NCBI GenBank assembly: GCA_019745775.1
Contig: JAIESR010000005.1
Span: 1-42,694, forward strand
Length of the DNA stretch: 42,694 nucleotides
Direction: 5' to 3'
Source of the DNA: Xanthobacteraceae bacterium
GTDB lineage: Bacteria > Pseudomonadota > Alphaproteobacteria > Rhizobiales > Xanthobacteraceae
Both the position numbers and the translations under genes were made by a program. The notes under the pieces are model-generated. The model had not been told where the DNA came from and made no database searches. It saw only the letters and a list, made by a program, of their open reading frames with translations. This document shows positions 32,886-41,495 of the stretch, one piece after another. The first letter of the stretch is position 1. Each line of letters starts with the position of its first letter.

Positions 32886-33914
32886 ATGAAGACACCCCTT
32901 GCAACCCTCGCACTCGCCGCCCTGGCGATCGCCGCCTCCGCTCCCACCGCGGCGGAAACCGTCGCCGAGTTCTACAAGGGCAAGACGGTCGACCTGATCG
33001 TCGGCGCCTCGCCGGGCGGCGGCTACGACATCTATGGCCGCGCCGTGGCCCGCTATTGGGGCAAGCACATCCCGGGCAATCCGGCGGTCGTCGTGCGCAA
33101 CATGCCCGGCGCCGCGGGCATGACCATGCTGCGCCACACCGCCAAGGCCGCGCCGCGCAACGGCCTCGTCGTCGGCACGGGCTTTCCGCTGGCGATCCTG
33201 AAGCCGCTGATGGACAAGCGCGACGACTACCTGCCGACGTCGTTCTCCTTCATCGGCAGCGCCAACCAGGAGTCTCGGACCTGCGTGGCGATGAAGAACC
33301 AGCCCGTGAAGACCTTTGATGACGCCTTCACGACGGAAATGGTCATGGGCGGCAACGCGCCGGGCGGCGCGCCGCACGACACGCCGATCATGCTGAACAA
33401 CATTCTGGGAACGAAGTTCAAGCTGGTCGCCGGCTATCCCGGCACCCAGGAGATCGCGCTCGCGGTCAGCCGCGGCGAGGTCGGCGGCATCTGCGGCTTC
33501 GGCTGGACGAGCCTGATGAGCCAGCAGCCGCAATGGGTGACGCAGAACCAGGTCAACCTCCTGGTGCAGATCGCGATGGAACCCTACCCCGCGCTCACGA
33601 AGCTGGGCGTGCCGATGATCTGGAACTGGGTGAAGACCGAGGAGCAGCGGCGCGTGCTGGAGTTCCTGATGGCGGAGCAGGTGTTCGGACGCCCGTTCCT
33701 GGGCCCGCCGGACATCCCGGCCGATCGGCTGGCGGCGCTGCGCGAGAGCTTCATGGCGACCATGAAGGATCCCGAATTCCTGGCGGAGGCCGCGAAGATC
33801 GGCATCGAAGTCGATCCCGTCACCGGCGAGAAGTTCGAGGCGCTGATCAAGCGCGTCGCCTCGTCGCCGCGCGACATCATCGACAAGGCGGTGAATGCGT
33901 TGAAGCGGCCGTAG
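32886..33914 (+). CDS. TctC/Bug-like tripartite transporter solute receptor
   Basis: The 342-aa periplasmic binding protein has a signal peptide (LATLALAALAIAASAPTAAA type, cleavage near TAAE), then FYKGKTVDLIVGASPGGGYD, NPAVVVRNMPGAAGMTM, VAGYPGTQEIALAVSRGEV and a C-terminal segment EVDPVTGEKFEALIKR. It belongs to the more distant Bug branch that starts with FYKGKT. It is unlike the receptor at 6305-7321, and again no TctAB genes are nearby. GAAAGAACG serves as ribosome-binding site. Confidence 0.87.
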   Translation: MKTPLATLALAALAIAASAPTAAETVAEFYKGKTVDLIVGASPGGGYDIYGRAVARYWGKHIPGNPAVVVRNMPGAAGMTMLRHTAKAAPRNGLVVGTGFPLAILKPLMDKRDDYLPTSFSFIGSANQESRTCVAMKNQPVKTFDDAFTTEMVMGGNAPGGAPHDTPIMLNNILGTKFKLVAGYPGTQEIALAVSRGEVGGICGFGWTSLMSQQPQWVTQNQVNLLVQIAMEPYPALTKLGVPMIWNWVKTEEQRRVLEFLMAEQVFGRPFLGPPDIPADRLAALRESFMATMKDPEFLAEAAKIGIEVDPVTGEKFEALIKRVASSPRDIIDKAVNALKRP

Positions 33915-33932
33915 GCGACAAGTCGGGCTGTC

Positions 33933-34078
33933 GTAGGGTGGGCAAAGGCGCGCATCGCTCTTGATGGTGAGCGAAAATCGTGCGCGCGCCGTGCCCACAA
34001 TCGGACAATGGTGGGCACGGCGCCGCGCTTTCCGAGTGGTGACCATGTGCACGCCGACCGCGCCTTTGCCCACCCTAC
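33933..34078. repeat. large palindromic intergenic element
   Basis: Perfect 20-base outer arms (33933-33952, GTAGGGTGGGCAAAGGCGCG, and its reverse complement at 34059-34078) enclose a 13-base inner stem (33986-33998 with 34011-34023) and poorly matched sequence. The element fills the gap between two convergent genes. Confidence 0.85.
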
Positions 34079-34088
34079 AATGTCCGGA

Positions 34089-35135
34089 CTAGACGAGCGG
34101 TGCGTTGTTTCCAACCAACCGGTCCACCGCGCTGCTTACCGCGTCGACCGGGATCGCCTCCATCGTGTCACCGCCGAAGTCCTGCGCGCGCACGATCACG
34201 ACGCGCTCGCCGAACGGCGCCCAGCGCCCGGCATCGCTCGGGCCGAACAGGCTCACCAGCGGCGTACCGATCGCCGCCATCAGGTGGCCGATGCCGCTGT
34301 CGTTGGCGACCGCCGCCGTCAGCCGGCGGCCGAGCGCGATGGCGAACTCGAGGCGGCCGATGCCGTGCGCCGGATCGACCGGCTCGGCCTCCGGGAATAG
34401 CGCCTGCGGAACGCCGGCGCGCAGCGCCGCGAGCCAGTCCCGTTCCTGCGGCCCGATCAGGAACGCGGGCGCATGGCCCTTCGCCGCGAGCGCCTGCGCA
34501 AGCGCCACGTAGCGATCCAGCGGCCAGTTCTTGCGGACCTCGCGGCTCCCCGGTGCCAGGCCGATATGGCGCGCACCGTCGGGCAGCCGCTCCGCGGCGA
34601 GTTGCCGGGCCGCCGGCGAGACCTCGAACGTGCCTTTCCAGTCGGCGGCATGACCGATCGCCGCCTCGATCATGGTGAGTGCGCGCGCGGCGACGCCGTT
34701 CGGCCGCGTCCAACGCCCCGGCGGCAGCCGGTCGGACAGCGCATAGCCCGGCAGGCAGGCATAGAAGCCGCGATGCTTGAGGAACAAGCGCGCGAGCAGC
34801 ACGGTCATGAAGCGCGTGCGCGTATCGAACACGAGATCGAACGGCGGCAATTGCCGCAATCGTGGAACGATCTCCCGGTCCGGGCTGGTGAGGCCGGCAT
34901 GGGAGACCACGCGATCGATCAGCGGCGCCACCCAGGGCTTGAGGTCGTCTTCCATCGCGGTCTGGTGCGTGGCGATCCACCAGATCCGGTGGGCGGGATA
35001 GGCGCGCCGGACCCCGCGCAGGAACGGGATTTTCAGAAGCGCATCGCCCAGTCCCTCGCGGTCGACCAAAACCGCAATCCGCCGCTCCCGTGGATCGACA
35101 GCCAACGCATTCGATGCCATAGGAGGCGTGTTCAT
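34089..35135 (-). CDS. glycosyltransferase family 9 (ADP-heptose:LPS heptosyltransferase-like)
   Basis: GT9 enzymes add heptose to lipopolysaccharide cores or related glycans at the inner membrane. The 348-aa protein has the N-terminal block IAVLVDREGLGDALLKIPFL, the middle IGLAPGSREVRKNWPLDRYV, and the donor-site block VANDSGIGHLMAAIGTPLVS followed by LFGPSD. The sugar cannot be told. Two Met starts are possible (35135 or 35120); neither has a strong ribosome site. It is divergent, with a 30-base gap, from a DUF6165 gene, so they probably share control. Confidence 0.88.
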   Translation of the reverse strand: MNTPPMASNALAVDPRERRIAVLVDREGLGDALLKIPFLRGVRRAYPAHRIWWIATHQTAMEDDLKPWVAPLIDRVVSHAGLTSPDREIVPRLRQLPPFDLVFDTRTRFMTVLLARLFLKHRGFYACLPGYALSDRLPPGRWTRPNGVAARALTMIEAAIGHAADWKGTFEVSPAARQLAAERLPDGARHIGLAPGSREVRKNWPLDRYVALAQALAAKGHAPAFLIGPQERDWLAALRAGVPQALFPEAEPVDPAHGIGRLEFAIALGRRLTAAVANDSGIGHLMAAIGTPLVSLFGPSDAGRWAPFGERVVIVRAQDFGGDTMEAIPVDAVSSAVDRLVGNNAPLV

Positions 35136-35165
35136 CTGTCACAAGTCTTGGGACACCGAGCGGGA

Positions 35166-35555
35166 ATGGCGCGGATCGAAGTACCCATATCGGTCGGCGA
35201 ACTGGTCGACAAGGTTACGATTCTCGAGATCAAGTCCGAGAAGATCGCGGACGCGGGCAAGCGCGGCAATATCCGCCGTGAGCTCGACGCGCTTACAGCC
35301 GTGCTGAAGCCGGTCCTCGCCGCAACGCCCGGCATCACGCCACTGAAGGCAGAGCTGCGCGCCGTCAACGAGACGCTGTGGCAGATCGAAGACGACATCC
35401 GCGATTGCGAGCGCAAGCGCGATTTCGGCGCCGCCTTCGTCGCGCTCGCGCGCGCCGTCTACCAGACCAACGACCGGCGCGCCGTCACCAAGCGCAAGAT
35501 CGACGAGCTTGCCGGCTCCGAGCTGGTCGAGGAAAAATCCTACGCGCCTTACTGA
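35166..35555 (+). CDS. DUF6165 family protein
   Basis: The 129-aa helical protein (RIEVPISVGELVDKVTILEI, then LKAELRAVNETLWQIEDDIR, DCERKRDFGAAFVALARAVY) matches my recollection of the DUF6165 family, found near LPS or surface glycan genes. Biochemical role is unknown. The ATG at 35166 follows GAGCGGGA. Its partner by position is the divergent GT9 gene. Confidence 0.72.
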   Translation: MARIEVPISVGELVDKVTILEIKSEKIADAGKRGNIRRELDALTAVLKPVLAATPGITPLKAELRAVNETLWQIEDDIRDCERKRDFGAAFVALARAVYQTNDRRAVTKRKIDELAGSELVEEKSYAPY

Positions 35556-35564
35556 GCGCCGGCT

Positions 35565-36027
35565 GTAGGGCGGGATGAGGCCGTAGGATGGGCTGAGCTC
35601 CTGCGAAACCCATCATGTCTCCGCAAGGGCGTTTGATGGTTCGCTTCGCTCTACCGATCCTGCGCATCGCGCACTTTCGTCCCCGCGCCGCGAGCAAAAA
35701 AATCTTGGGATAGCGACAGGGCGAAAACAGTCGACGGCGCCGCGCCTTGGCGAAACGCGCCACAATTCACGCACGCGTTATCATACGTTTTCTGATGATG
35801 GCGCGTTTGACAATTGTCCGCGCACACCCACCTTCGCCATGTCTCATTCACTTGAGGATGCGCGTCGCAAGGCCAATATCACGTCGAAAGACAACACAGT
35901 GGTAAGAGCCGTAAGAATGTAAGTTTCGAACCTAAGCCGATGATCGCTTTCAAGAAATTTTCTTACACCCAATCTTACATCCCATGGGGGCGCTGAAAGA
36001 AGCAGCCGCTCCTTCGCCGCGGCCCGG
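35565..36027. repeat. gene-free gap with degenerate palindromic repeats
   Basis: No gene is supported in this 472-base gap. Bases 35565-35655 hold a GTAGGATGGGCTGAG-type element with partly matching inverted ends (GATGGG at 35587-35592 with CCCATC at 35609-35614, and a bulged pairing of GCGAAACCCATCA with TGATGGTTCGC). From about 35,740 to 35,990 the sequence is lower in GC and contains the repeated words GTAAGA, ATGTAAG and CTTACAT. It looks like a decayed dispersed repeat rather than coding DNA. Confidence 0.5.
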
Positions 36028-37404
36028 CTACGACACGCTGCCGTATTCGGCCTCGCGCCGGCGTGCCTGCTTCGCCTTGGTGCGCTCGTTGTGGCGGTAC
36101 CACCAGTAATGCACTTGCGCCGCCGCGCGGCCGATGGCGCCGCCCGACCAGACGAGCTCGAACGGCACGAAGCGCCGCCAGGTATCGTCGCCCTCGGTGA
36201 TCGCCCGCGCGATGATGTCGCCCGCCATCGCGGTCGTGTTGATGCCGTGACCGCCGAAGCCCGAGGCGAGCCAGATGCGCGTCGACAATTCACCGATCTG
36301 CGGCATCCGGTGCAGCGAGTTGCCGATGAGGCCGGTCCAGATGTGCTCGATCTCGATGCCGCCGAGCTGAGGATAGACCTCGCGGATGTCCGTGGTCAGT
36401 GCGTGCGCAAAACGCTTCGCGTCGTGCGGCCAGGTGGTCGCCCTGCCCGTCCACATCAAGCGGTCGCCGCCGACGATCCGATAGTGGTTGTCGGCGAGGT
36501 CGGTGTCGCTGACAGCGCCGCGATACGTGATGGCGGACTCGAGCCGGCCGCCGAGCGGCTTGGTGGTCATCACATAGGTCCACACCGGCATCAGCGTACC
36601 GGCGATGCGCGGCACGAGGTTGCCGAGATGGACGTTGCCCGCGAGCACGACATGATCGGCGCGCAGCCGGCCGCTGGGCGTCACCACGCGCTTGCGCACG
36701 CCGGCGGTGTCGATCGAGAGCGCCGGCGTGTTCTCGAAGATGCGCGCGGCGGCCGCCTCCGCCGCCGCCGCCAGCCCGAGCGCATAATTCAGCGCGTGGA
36801 TGTGGAACGCATGCGGCGTGTAGACCGCATGGAAATAGTGGTTGCTCTTGAGCACGTCGCGCACGCGCTCGACCGGCCAGCCTTCGATCTGGCCGCCGAG
36901 GTCCTGGCCGATCAGGCGGACGGTGGCGAGATCATCGTCGGCATTGTCCGACTTCGCGACCTTGAGCCACCCTTCCTCGACCGGATCGACGCCCGGCATT
37001 CCGGTTTCCCGGATCGTGGTACGAACATATTCCAGCCCGGCCTCGGACAGCGCCCACAGCACCTTGGCGTCGTCGAACCCGACCCGTTTGACGATGGCTT
37101 CCATGTCGCAGGCGAAGCCCGGCAGCACGAAGCCGGTGTTGCGGCCCGACGCATTCCAGGCGATCTCGCGCGCCTCGATCAGCACCACCGACCAGCCGCG
37201 GCGCGCGACCTCACGCGCGACCGTCAGCCCGGCCAGCCCGCCGCCGACCACGCAGACATCCACATCGATGTCGCTGGTCACCGTCCCGCGCGCGGGCGCG
37301 GCCACGGCCGTGTCGGTATACCAGGTCGACGCCGTTGCCGGCCCGCTTGTGGAACTCACGCTGTCAATCGGCCGCCCGGCCGCCCCCAACACCTGACGCG
37401 CCAT
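36028..37404 (-). CDS. FAD-dependent amine oxidoreductase, OrdL/DAO type
   Basis: The 458-aa protein is a D-amino-acid-oxidase-fold flavoenzyme that oxidises C-N bonds of an amine or amino acid. It has the OrdL-like TASTWYTDTA motif before the FAD-binding GGGLAG (54-59) with VVLIEA at strand 2, HIHALNYALGLAAAAE, DNHYRIVGGDRLMW, and the C-terminal FAD motif SGFGGHGINTTAMAG. Substrate is not known (gamma-glutamylputrescine, sarcosine-like or D-amino acids fit). ATG 37404 follows GGTGAG; homologues do not support the longer upstream frame. It is divergent from sixA. Confidence 0.88.
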   Translation of the reverse strand: MARQVLGAAGRPIDSVSSTSGPATASTWYTDTAVAAPARGTVTSDIDVDVCVVGGGLAGLTVAREVARRGWSVVLIEAREIAWNASGRNTGFVLPGFACDMEAIVKRVGFDDAKVLWALSEAGLEYVRTTIRETGMPGVDPVEEGWLKVAKSDNADDDLATVRLIGQDLGGQIEGWPVERVRDVLKSNHYFHAVYTPHAFHIHALNYALGLAAAAEAAAARIFENTPALSIDTAGVRKRVVTPSGRLRADHVVLAGNVHLGNLVPRIAGTLMPVWTYVMTTKPLGGRLESAITYRGAVSDTDLADNHYRIVGGDRLMWTGRATTWPHDAKRFAHALTTDIREVYPQLGGIEIEHIWTGLIGNSLHRMPQIGELSTRIWLASGFGGHGINTTAMAGDIIARAITEGDDTWRRFVPFELVWSGGAIGRAAAQVHYWWYRHNERTKAKQARRREAEYGSVS

Positions 37405-37470
37405 GCTAGACTCACCGCGGGTGGAAATCGATGCCAACAAATCGTCGAAGTAATCCCTGAAGAAAACGCC

Positions 37471-37995
37471 ATGCGCCTGATGATCTTCCGACACGCCAAA
37501 GCCGAAAGAGGTGCGCCCGGGACCCGCGACCGGGACCGCCCGCTGGCTGCGCGCGGGCTCAAGGATGCGCCGCGGATGGGCGCCTTCATGGCGCAACACA
37601 AGCTCGTGCCCCGCCATGCGCTGGTCTCGCCGGCGCGGCGCACCCGCGAGACCTGGGACGGCCTCGCGGCAACGCTGCCGGGGCCGATCCCGGTGTTCTA
37701 CGAGGACCGCCTCTACGATGCGACGCCCGAGACGATCGTCGCCGTCATCAAAGAGACCTCGAAGGCGGTCCGCACGCTGATCGTGGTCGGGCACAATCCA
37801 GGGCTGCACGAGACCGCCCGGCTGTTGATCGCCTCCGGCGACGTCGAGGCCCGCGAGCGGCTCAACGAGGGGCTCCCCACCTCCGGCCTGGCGGTGATCG
37901 ATTTCGCCGGCAACGATTGGGCGAAAATCCACCCCAGCAGCGGGCGGCTGGAGCAGTTCGTGACGCCGCGCCTGCTCAAAGCCGCGACGGACTGA
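37471..37995 (+). CDS. SixA-like histidine phosphatase
   Basis: The 174-aa protein belongs to the histidine phosphatase superfamily. It begins MRLMIFRHAKAERG with the catalytic RHxKA (His8), has SPARRTRETW and a second active His in VVGHNPGLHE. SixA removes phosphate from phosphohistidine on signalling or PTS proteins; the short form and RHAKA motif favour that branch over phosphoglycerate mutases. The ATG follows a weak AAGAAAA site. Confidence 0.87.
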   Translation: MRLMIFRHAKAERGAPGTRDRDRPLAARGLKDAPRMGAFMAQHKLVPRHALVSPARRTRETWDGLAATLPGPIPVFYEDRLYDATPETIVAVIKETSKAVRTLIVVGHNPGLHETARLLIASGDVEARERLNEGLPTSGLAVIDFAGNDWAKIHPSSGRLEQFVTPRLLKAATD

Positions 37996-38091
37996 GGCGG
38001 ACCGTCATGGCAACAAAGCGGTTACACAAGCCCTCCAGACGTGGCAGTATTGCCGCGTGGTTCGAGTCCTTGCTGGGAGAGGGACGTCGCC

Positions 38092-38526
38092 ATGTACCGT
38101 TGCATTCTGGTTCCGATCGATCTGACCGAAACGGAGCTCGCCAAACCGGCGATCTCCGCCGCCGTGATCATGGCGCAAGATTCCGGCGGCACGGTGCGGC
38201 TGATCAACGTGCTGCCGCTGACGCCGGTGATGCTCGCCGAATACGTTCCGCCCGATTTCGAGACGCAGCAGCGCAAGTCCGCCGAAGACGCGCTCTCGAT
38301 CGTCTGCAAGGAGAGCGGGCTCGATCCATCGAAGGTTTCCGCAACGGTGCGCCAGGGCGGCATCTACCAGGAGATCCTGGAAGAGGCGAAGTCGATCAAG
38401 GCCGATCTCATCGTGATGAGCTCGCACCGCACGCATCGTCCCGGCATCCGCACTTACTTCCTCGGCTCACATACCGGCCACGTCGTGCGCTACGCGCAGT
38501 GCTCGGTGCTGGTGGTGCGGCAGTAA
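38092..38526 (+). CDS. universal stress protein, UspA family
   Basis: The 144-aa protein has the Usp fold: MYRCILVPIDLTETELAKPA, GGTVRLINVLPLTP, VSATVRQGGIYQEILEEAKS, KADLIVMSSHRTH and the end YAQCSVLVVRQ. The usual ATP motif G-x2-G-x9-G-S/T is not clean here, so nucleotide binding is uncertain. The ATG at 38092 has GGGAGAGGGA upstream, which decides the start. Confidence 0.9.
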   Translation: MYRCILVPIDLTETELAKPAISAAVIMAQDSGGTVRLINVLPLTPVMLAEYVPPDFETQQRKSAEDALSIVCKESGLDPSKVSATVRQGGIYQEILEEAKSIKADLIVMSSHRTHRPGIRTYFLGSHTGHVVRYAQCSVLVVRQ

Positions 38527-38567
38527 GCGATGGCGGCGGTTTCCGCGGCCAACTTCGGCCACGACAA

Positions 38568-39416
38568 TCAGCCGAGCTCAAACGTGGTGATGCCGTAGAT
38601 GCGCGCAAGCGGCAGTGCAGGCGCCGCGCCGCGATACATGCGCGCGGTTTCGAACACCGGCGACAGACGATAGCGCCCGGCGAGCCCGGTCGCCCCGCGG
38701 TTCGGCTCCGGACAATCGAGGAACACCTCTGCGCCCTTCGCGCGCGCAGCGAGCGCCCGGAACAGCAGATCGGCGCCCTCATCGCTATCGGCAAACAAGG
38801 GACCGATCTTGAACCCGCTGCGGCACGGCCGGATGACGCCGTAACCGCGGATGGCTCCGTCCTCGATCAGCGCCCGGCCCTCGCGCCGCTGCGGCCGCAG
38901 CCAGCAGCGGATGAATGCATCGCGCGTCGCGGGAAAGAACGGACGGTCGTACGCGACGACGGCGTCGACAATGTTCGGATCGATGGGAACGATCCGTGCG
39001 TCGCGCGGTTCTTCGCAAGCGGTTACACCGCCGAAGCGGATGTTGCGGTGAGCGAGCACAAAGCCCGACCTCTGGTAGTTCTCCTGCTGTGCGATGACGC
39101 CATCGAGACCGACGGCGCGACCGTCGAGCCGCGCCATGCCGTCCTGCCAGATGCGCCAGCCATAGCCCTGCCCGCGCAGCTCCGGCTTGACGATATAGAA
39201 CCCGAGGAAGGCGAACGCCGGCTCGTACTTCACGACCGAGATGCAGGCGATCGGATCGCCACCGAGTTTCCCGACCAGGTAGCCCGCGCGATCGGTGGCA
39301 TAGAAGCAATCGGCGTCGCCAATACCGGGATTCCACCCCTCGCGCGCGGCCCACTCGACCATCAGATCGAGTTCGGCGCGGTTGGCGGTGCTGATGTGGA
39401 GAGACGAAGCTGTCAC
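38568..39416 (-). CDS. GNAT acetyltransferase with C-terminal second GNAT-like domain
   Basis: The 282-aa protein has an N-terminal GNAT domain (LMVEWAAREGWNPGIGDADC, FLGFYIVKPELRGQGYGWRI with the acetyl-CoA motif RGQGYG, DGVIAQQENYQRSGF) and a C-terminal domain (EGRALIEDGAIRGYGVIRPC) of the type often found as Acetyltransf_18. The substrate is unknown. The start is GTG 39416, overlapping the preceding gene stop (GTGA), with GGAG upstream. Reading further upstream runs into the lysozyme-inhibitor-like gene in another frame. Confidence 0.88.
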   Translation of the reverse strand: MTASSLHISTANRAELDLMVEWAAREGWNPGIGDADCFYATDRAGYLVGKLGGDPIACISVVKYEPAFAFLGFYIVKPELRGQGYGWRIWQDGMARLDGRAVGLDGVIAQQENYQRSGFVLAHRNIRFGGVTACEEPRDARIVPIDPNIVDAVVAYDRPFFPATRDAFIRCWLRPQRREGRALIEDGAIRGYGVIRPCRSGFKIGPLFADSDEGADLLFRALAARAKGAEVFLDCPEPNRGATGLAGRYRLSPVFETARMYRGAAPALPLARIYGITTFELG

Positions 39417-39997
39417 TCCCGCCGCTCCAGCCAGAGCGCCTGCCGCGCGGTCGCACCCAGCATGCAGTCCGTGTAGAGCGGGCCGACGATCGAACCGCCC
39501 TCGTTCTCGATCGCCGGCAGCTTGCATCGCTGTTCGCGCCATTGCAGCCAGGCGCGCTGCGTCCCTCGCAACGCTGTCGCCAGTTTCGGCTCAGCACCCT
39601 TGAGCGCGCTGTTATAGGCGCGGTTGAGGAGTTCATCCCAAACCGCCCATTCCCGCGTATTGCAATCGATCATGCCCACCGTCGAGTAGCCGCCGGGTTC
39701 CTGCTGACACGGGACGGTGACGGCGCCGATGCAGCTCTCGGATTGTGTGGCGGCTGCTTTGGCAGCTCCGGCGAGGCGGCCGGCAGGCCCCGGCGCCTCG
39801 TCCTCGACTTGGCCCTGCGCCGCCTGCTTGGCGTTCTCGTCGACAAGTTTGAGACAGGCCTCGACCGCAGCGCGATCAGCGGGGTTGGCGCGCAATCGAT
39901 TGGTCTCGCTCAGCGCGGGCGAAACGAAAAAGACGGCGGCCGACACGGCGAGCCGGGCGACCAGGCGGATGCGCGCAGATAAGGGCTTGGTTGCCAT
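39413..39997 (-). CDS. LprI/DUF1311-type exported protein
   Basis: The 194-aa protein has a signal peptide (LVARLAVSAAVFFVSPALSE) and a C-terminal domain with four cysteines. It includes MIDCNTREWAVWDELLNRAY, the CxxxEWxxWDxxLNxxY pattern of the lysozyme-inhibitor LprI family, and LRGTQRAWLQWREQRC. It may sit in the periplasm and inhibit lysozyme or bind envelope components; this is from family knowledge. It is translationally coupled to the GNAT gene downstream. Confidence 0.8.
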   Translation of the reverse strand: MATKPLSARIRLVARLAVSAAVFFVSPALSETNRLRANPADRAAVEACLKLVDENAKQAAQGQVEDEAPGPAGRLAGAAKAAATQSESCIGAVTVPCQQEPGGYSTVGMIDCNTREWAVWDELLNRAYNSALKGAEPKLATALRGTQRAWLQWREQRCKLPAIENEGGSIVGPLYTDCMLGATARQALWLERRE

Positions 39998-40072
39998 ACG
40001 AGAGCCTTCCTTTTGAAGACTCTACAAGACCACATCTCAGACGCGCAGACGACTCCTACGCAAGGGACCTCG

Positions 40073-41368
40073 TCAACGCTTCTCCTCAACGTTCAGCTTG
40101 TCGATGCGGCCGATCTCCGGGAACAGGCGCATCCAGATCAACACCACGGCGATCGCGCCGATGCCGCCGAACAGCGCCGCCGGCACCGCGCCGAGCCATG
40201 CCGCCATCATCCCGGCACGGAATTCGCCAAGCGAGCCGGACGAGCCGGTAAACATCGAGTTGACCGTTATGACACGGCCGAGCATGTCGGTCGGCGTGCG
40301 GGTCTGCACCATCGAGTGGCGGATGACGACGCTGATCGCGTCGGCGGCGCCGTAACCGACGAGCGCGATCAGCGACAGCACGAGCGAGGTCGACAGGCTG
40401 AACACCGCCGTCGAGATGCCAAAGGCCGCGACGCTCAGGAACAGGATCTTGCCGGCCTTGGCCTCGATCGACCAGCGCGCCAGGACGACCGACGCGGTGA
40501 GCGCGCCCACTGCCGGTGCCGAGCGCAACAGTCCAAGCCCCCACGGCCCGGTTTGCAAAATATCCTTGGCAAAGATCGGCAGCAGCGCAGTGATCCCGCC
40601 GACCAGCACCACGAACAGGTCGAGCGACATCACGCCAAACAGCACCTTGCGATTCCAGATGAACGAGAAGCCGGCGAACACGCTTTCGAGCGTGATCGGC
40701 CGTTTGTCCTGCTTGTCATTGATCAGCTGGATCAAGCTCACCAGCACCGCTGCCACGGCATAGATGATGGCGCAAGTCGCGTAGACCGTGACCGGACCAA
40801 GCAGATAGAGCAGCCCGCCGATGGCGGGACCTGAGATGATCGCGGTCTGCTGCGCGGTCGCGGCCGCCGCGATCGCCCGCGGCAGCAGCGTGACCGGCAC
40901 GATGCTCGGGATCAGCGCCTGCATCGACGGCATCTCGAAGGCGCGCGCAGTCGACGCGACCAGCAGCAAAGCGAACATCCACTCGCGGGTGAGCCAGCCC
41001 ATCGCGGTGCCGAGCGCGAGCAGGCCCACCATCGTGACCTTGATGATCTGGCAATTGCGCAGGATGGCACGGCGGTCGTAGCGGTCGGTGACCTGCCCGA
41101 CCACGAGGTTGAACACAACCAGCGGCAGGAACTGGATGAAGCCGACAATGCCGAGATCGATCGGGCTGCCGGTCATCTCGTAGAGCTGCCAGCCGACCGC
41201 GACGCCCTGCATGTGGAACGCTGCCGTGGTCGTGGTGCGCGTGCACCACAGCCACAGAAAGGACCGGTATTGCAGAAGGCTCAGCGGCGCGGTGGTAGCG
41301 GCGGGAGAAGGCAGCTCGGAGGGCGACATGACCGACAGGCTATGCGCCGGATTCGACCGCTCTGACAA
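40073..41368 (-). CDS. MFS transporter, EntS-like
   Basis: The 431-aa protein has about 12 membrane helices and the MFS motif A VGQVTDRYDRRAILR between helices 2 and 3. The overall pattern (LWLWCTRTTTTAAFHMQGVA start, MPSMQALIPSIVPVTLLPRA after helix 4, LGRVITVNSMFTGSSGSLGE late) matches the MFS_3/EntS branch of exporters. Substrate is unknown. Start could be 41368 or the Met at 41329; the leader before SPSELPS is poorly conserved-looking. It is divergent from the hydrolase gene. Confidence 0.87.
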   Translation of the reverse strand: MSERSNPAHSLSVMSPSELPSPAATTAPLSLLQYRSFLWLWCTRTTTTAAFHMQGVAVGWQLYEMTGSPIDLGIVGFIQFLPLVVFNLVVGQVTDRYDRRAILRNCQIIKVTMVGLLALGTAMGWLTREWMFALLLVASTARAFEMPSMQALIPSIVPVTLLPRAIAAAATAQQTAIISGPAIGGLLYLLGPVTVYATCAIIYAVAAVLVSLIQLINDKQDKRPITLESVFAGFSFIWNRKVLFGVMSLDLFVVLVGGITALLPIFAKDILQTGPWGLGLLRSAPAVGALTASVVLARWSIEAKAGKILFLSVAAFGISTAVFSLSTSLVLSLIALVGYGAADAISVVIRHSMVQTRTPTDMLGRVITVNSMFTGSSGSLGEFRAGMMAAWLGAVPAALFGGIGAIAVVLIWMRLFPEIGRIDKLNVEEKR

Positions 41369-41495
41369 CCCAAATCATGGGCCTTGCACCAGCGCCACAA
41401 CGCGCGATGGATTTCCAAAGCGATGATTGGTTGTATGATTGCCGGCAACGCCGCCTCGGTCCTGAAAGGCGGGCACAAACAATAGGGAGGGATGC

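Noticed and set aside
32406-34073. 555-aa antisense frame over the moxR and TctC-like genes
   Set aside because: It spans two well-supported genes and an intergenic palindrome and has no domain, so it is a shadow.
36091-37995. 634-aa plus-strand frame over the FAD oxidoreductase and sixA
   Set aside because: The first part is antisense to a flavoenzyme with clear motifs; only the last 174 residues (from ATG 37471) are a real gene.
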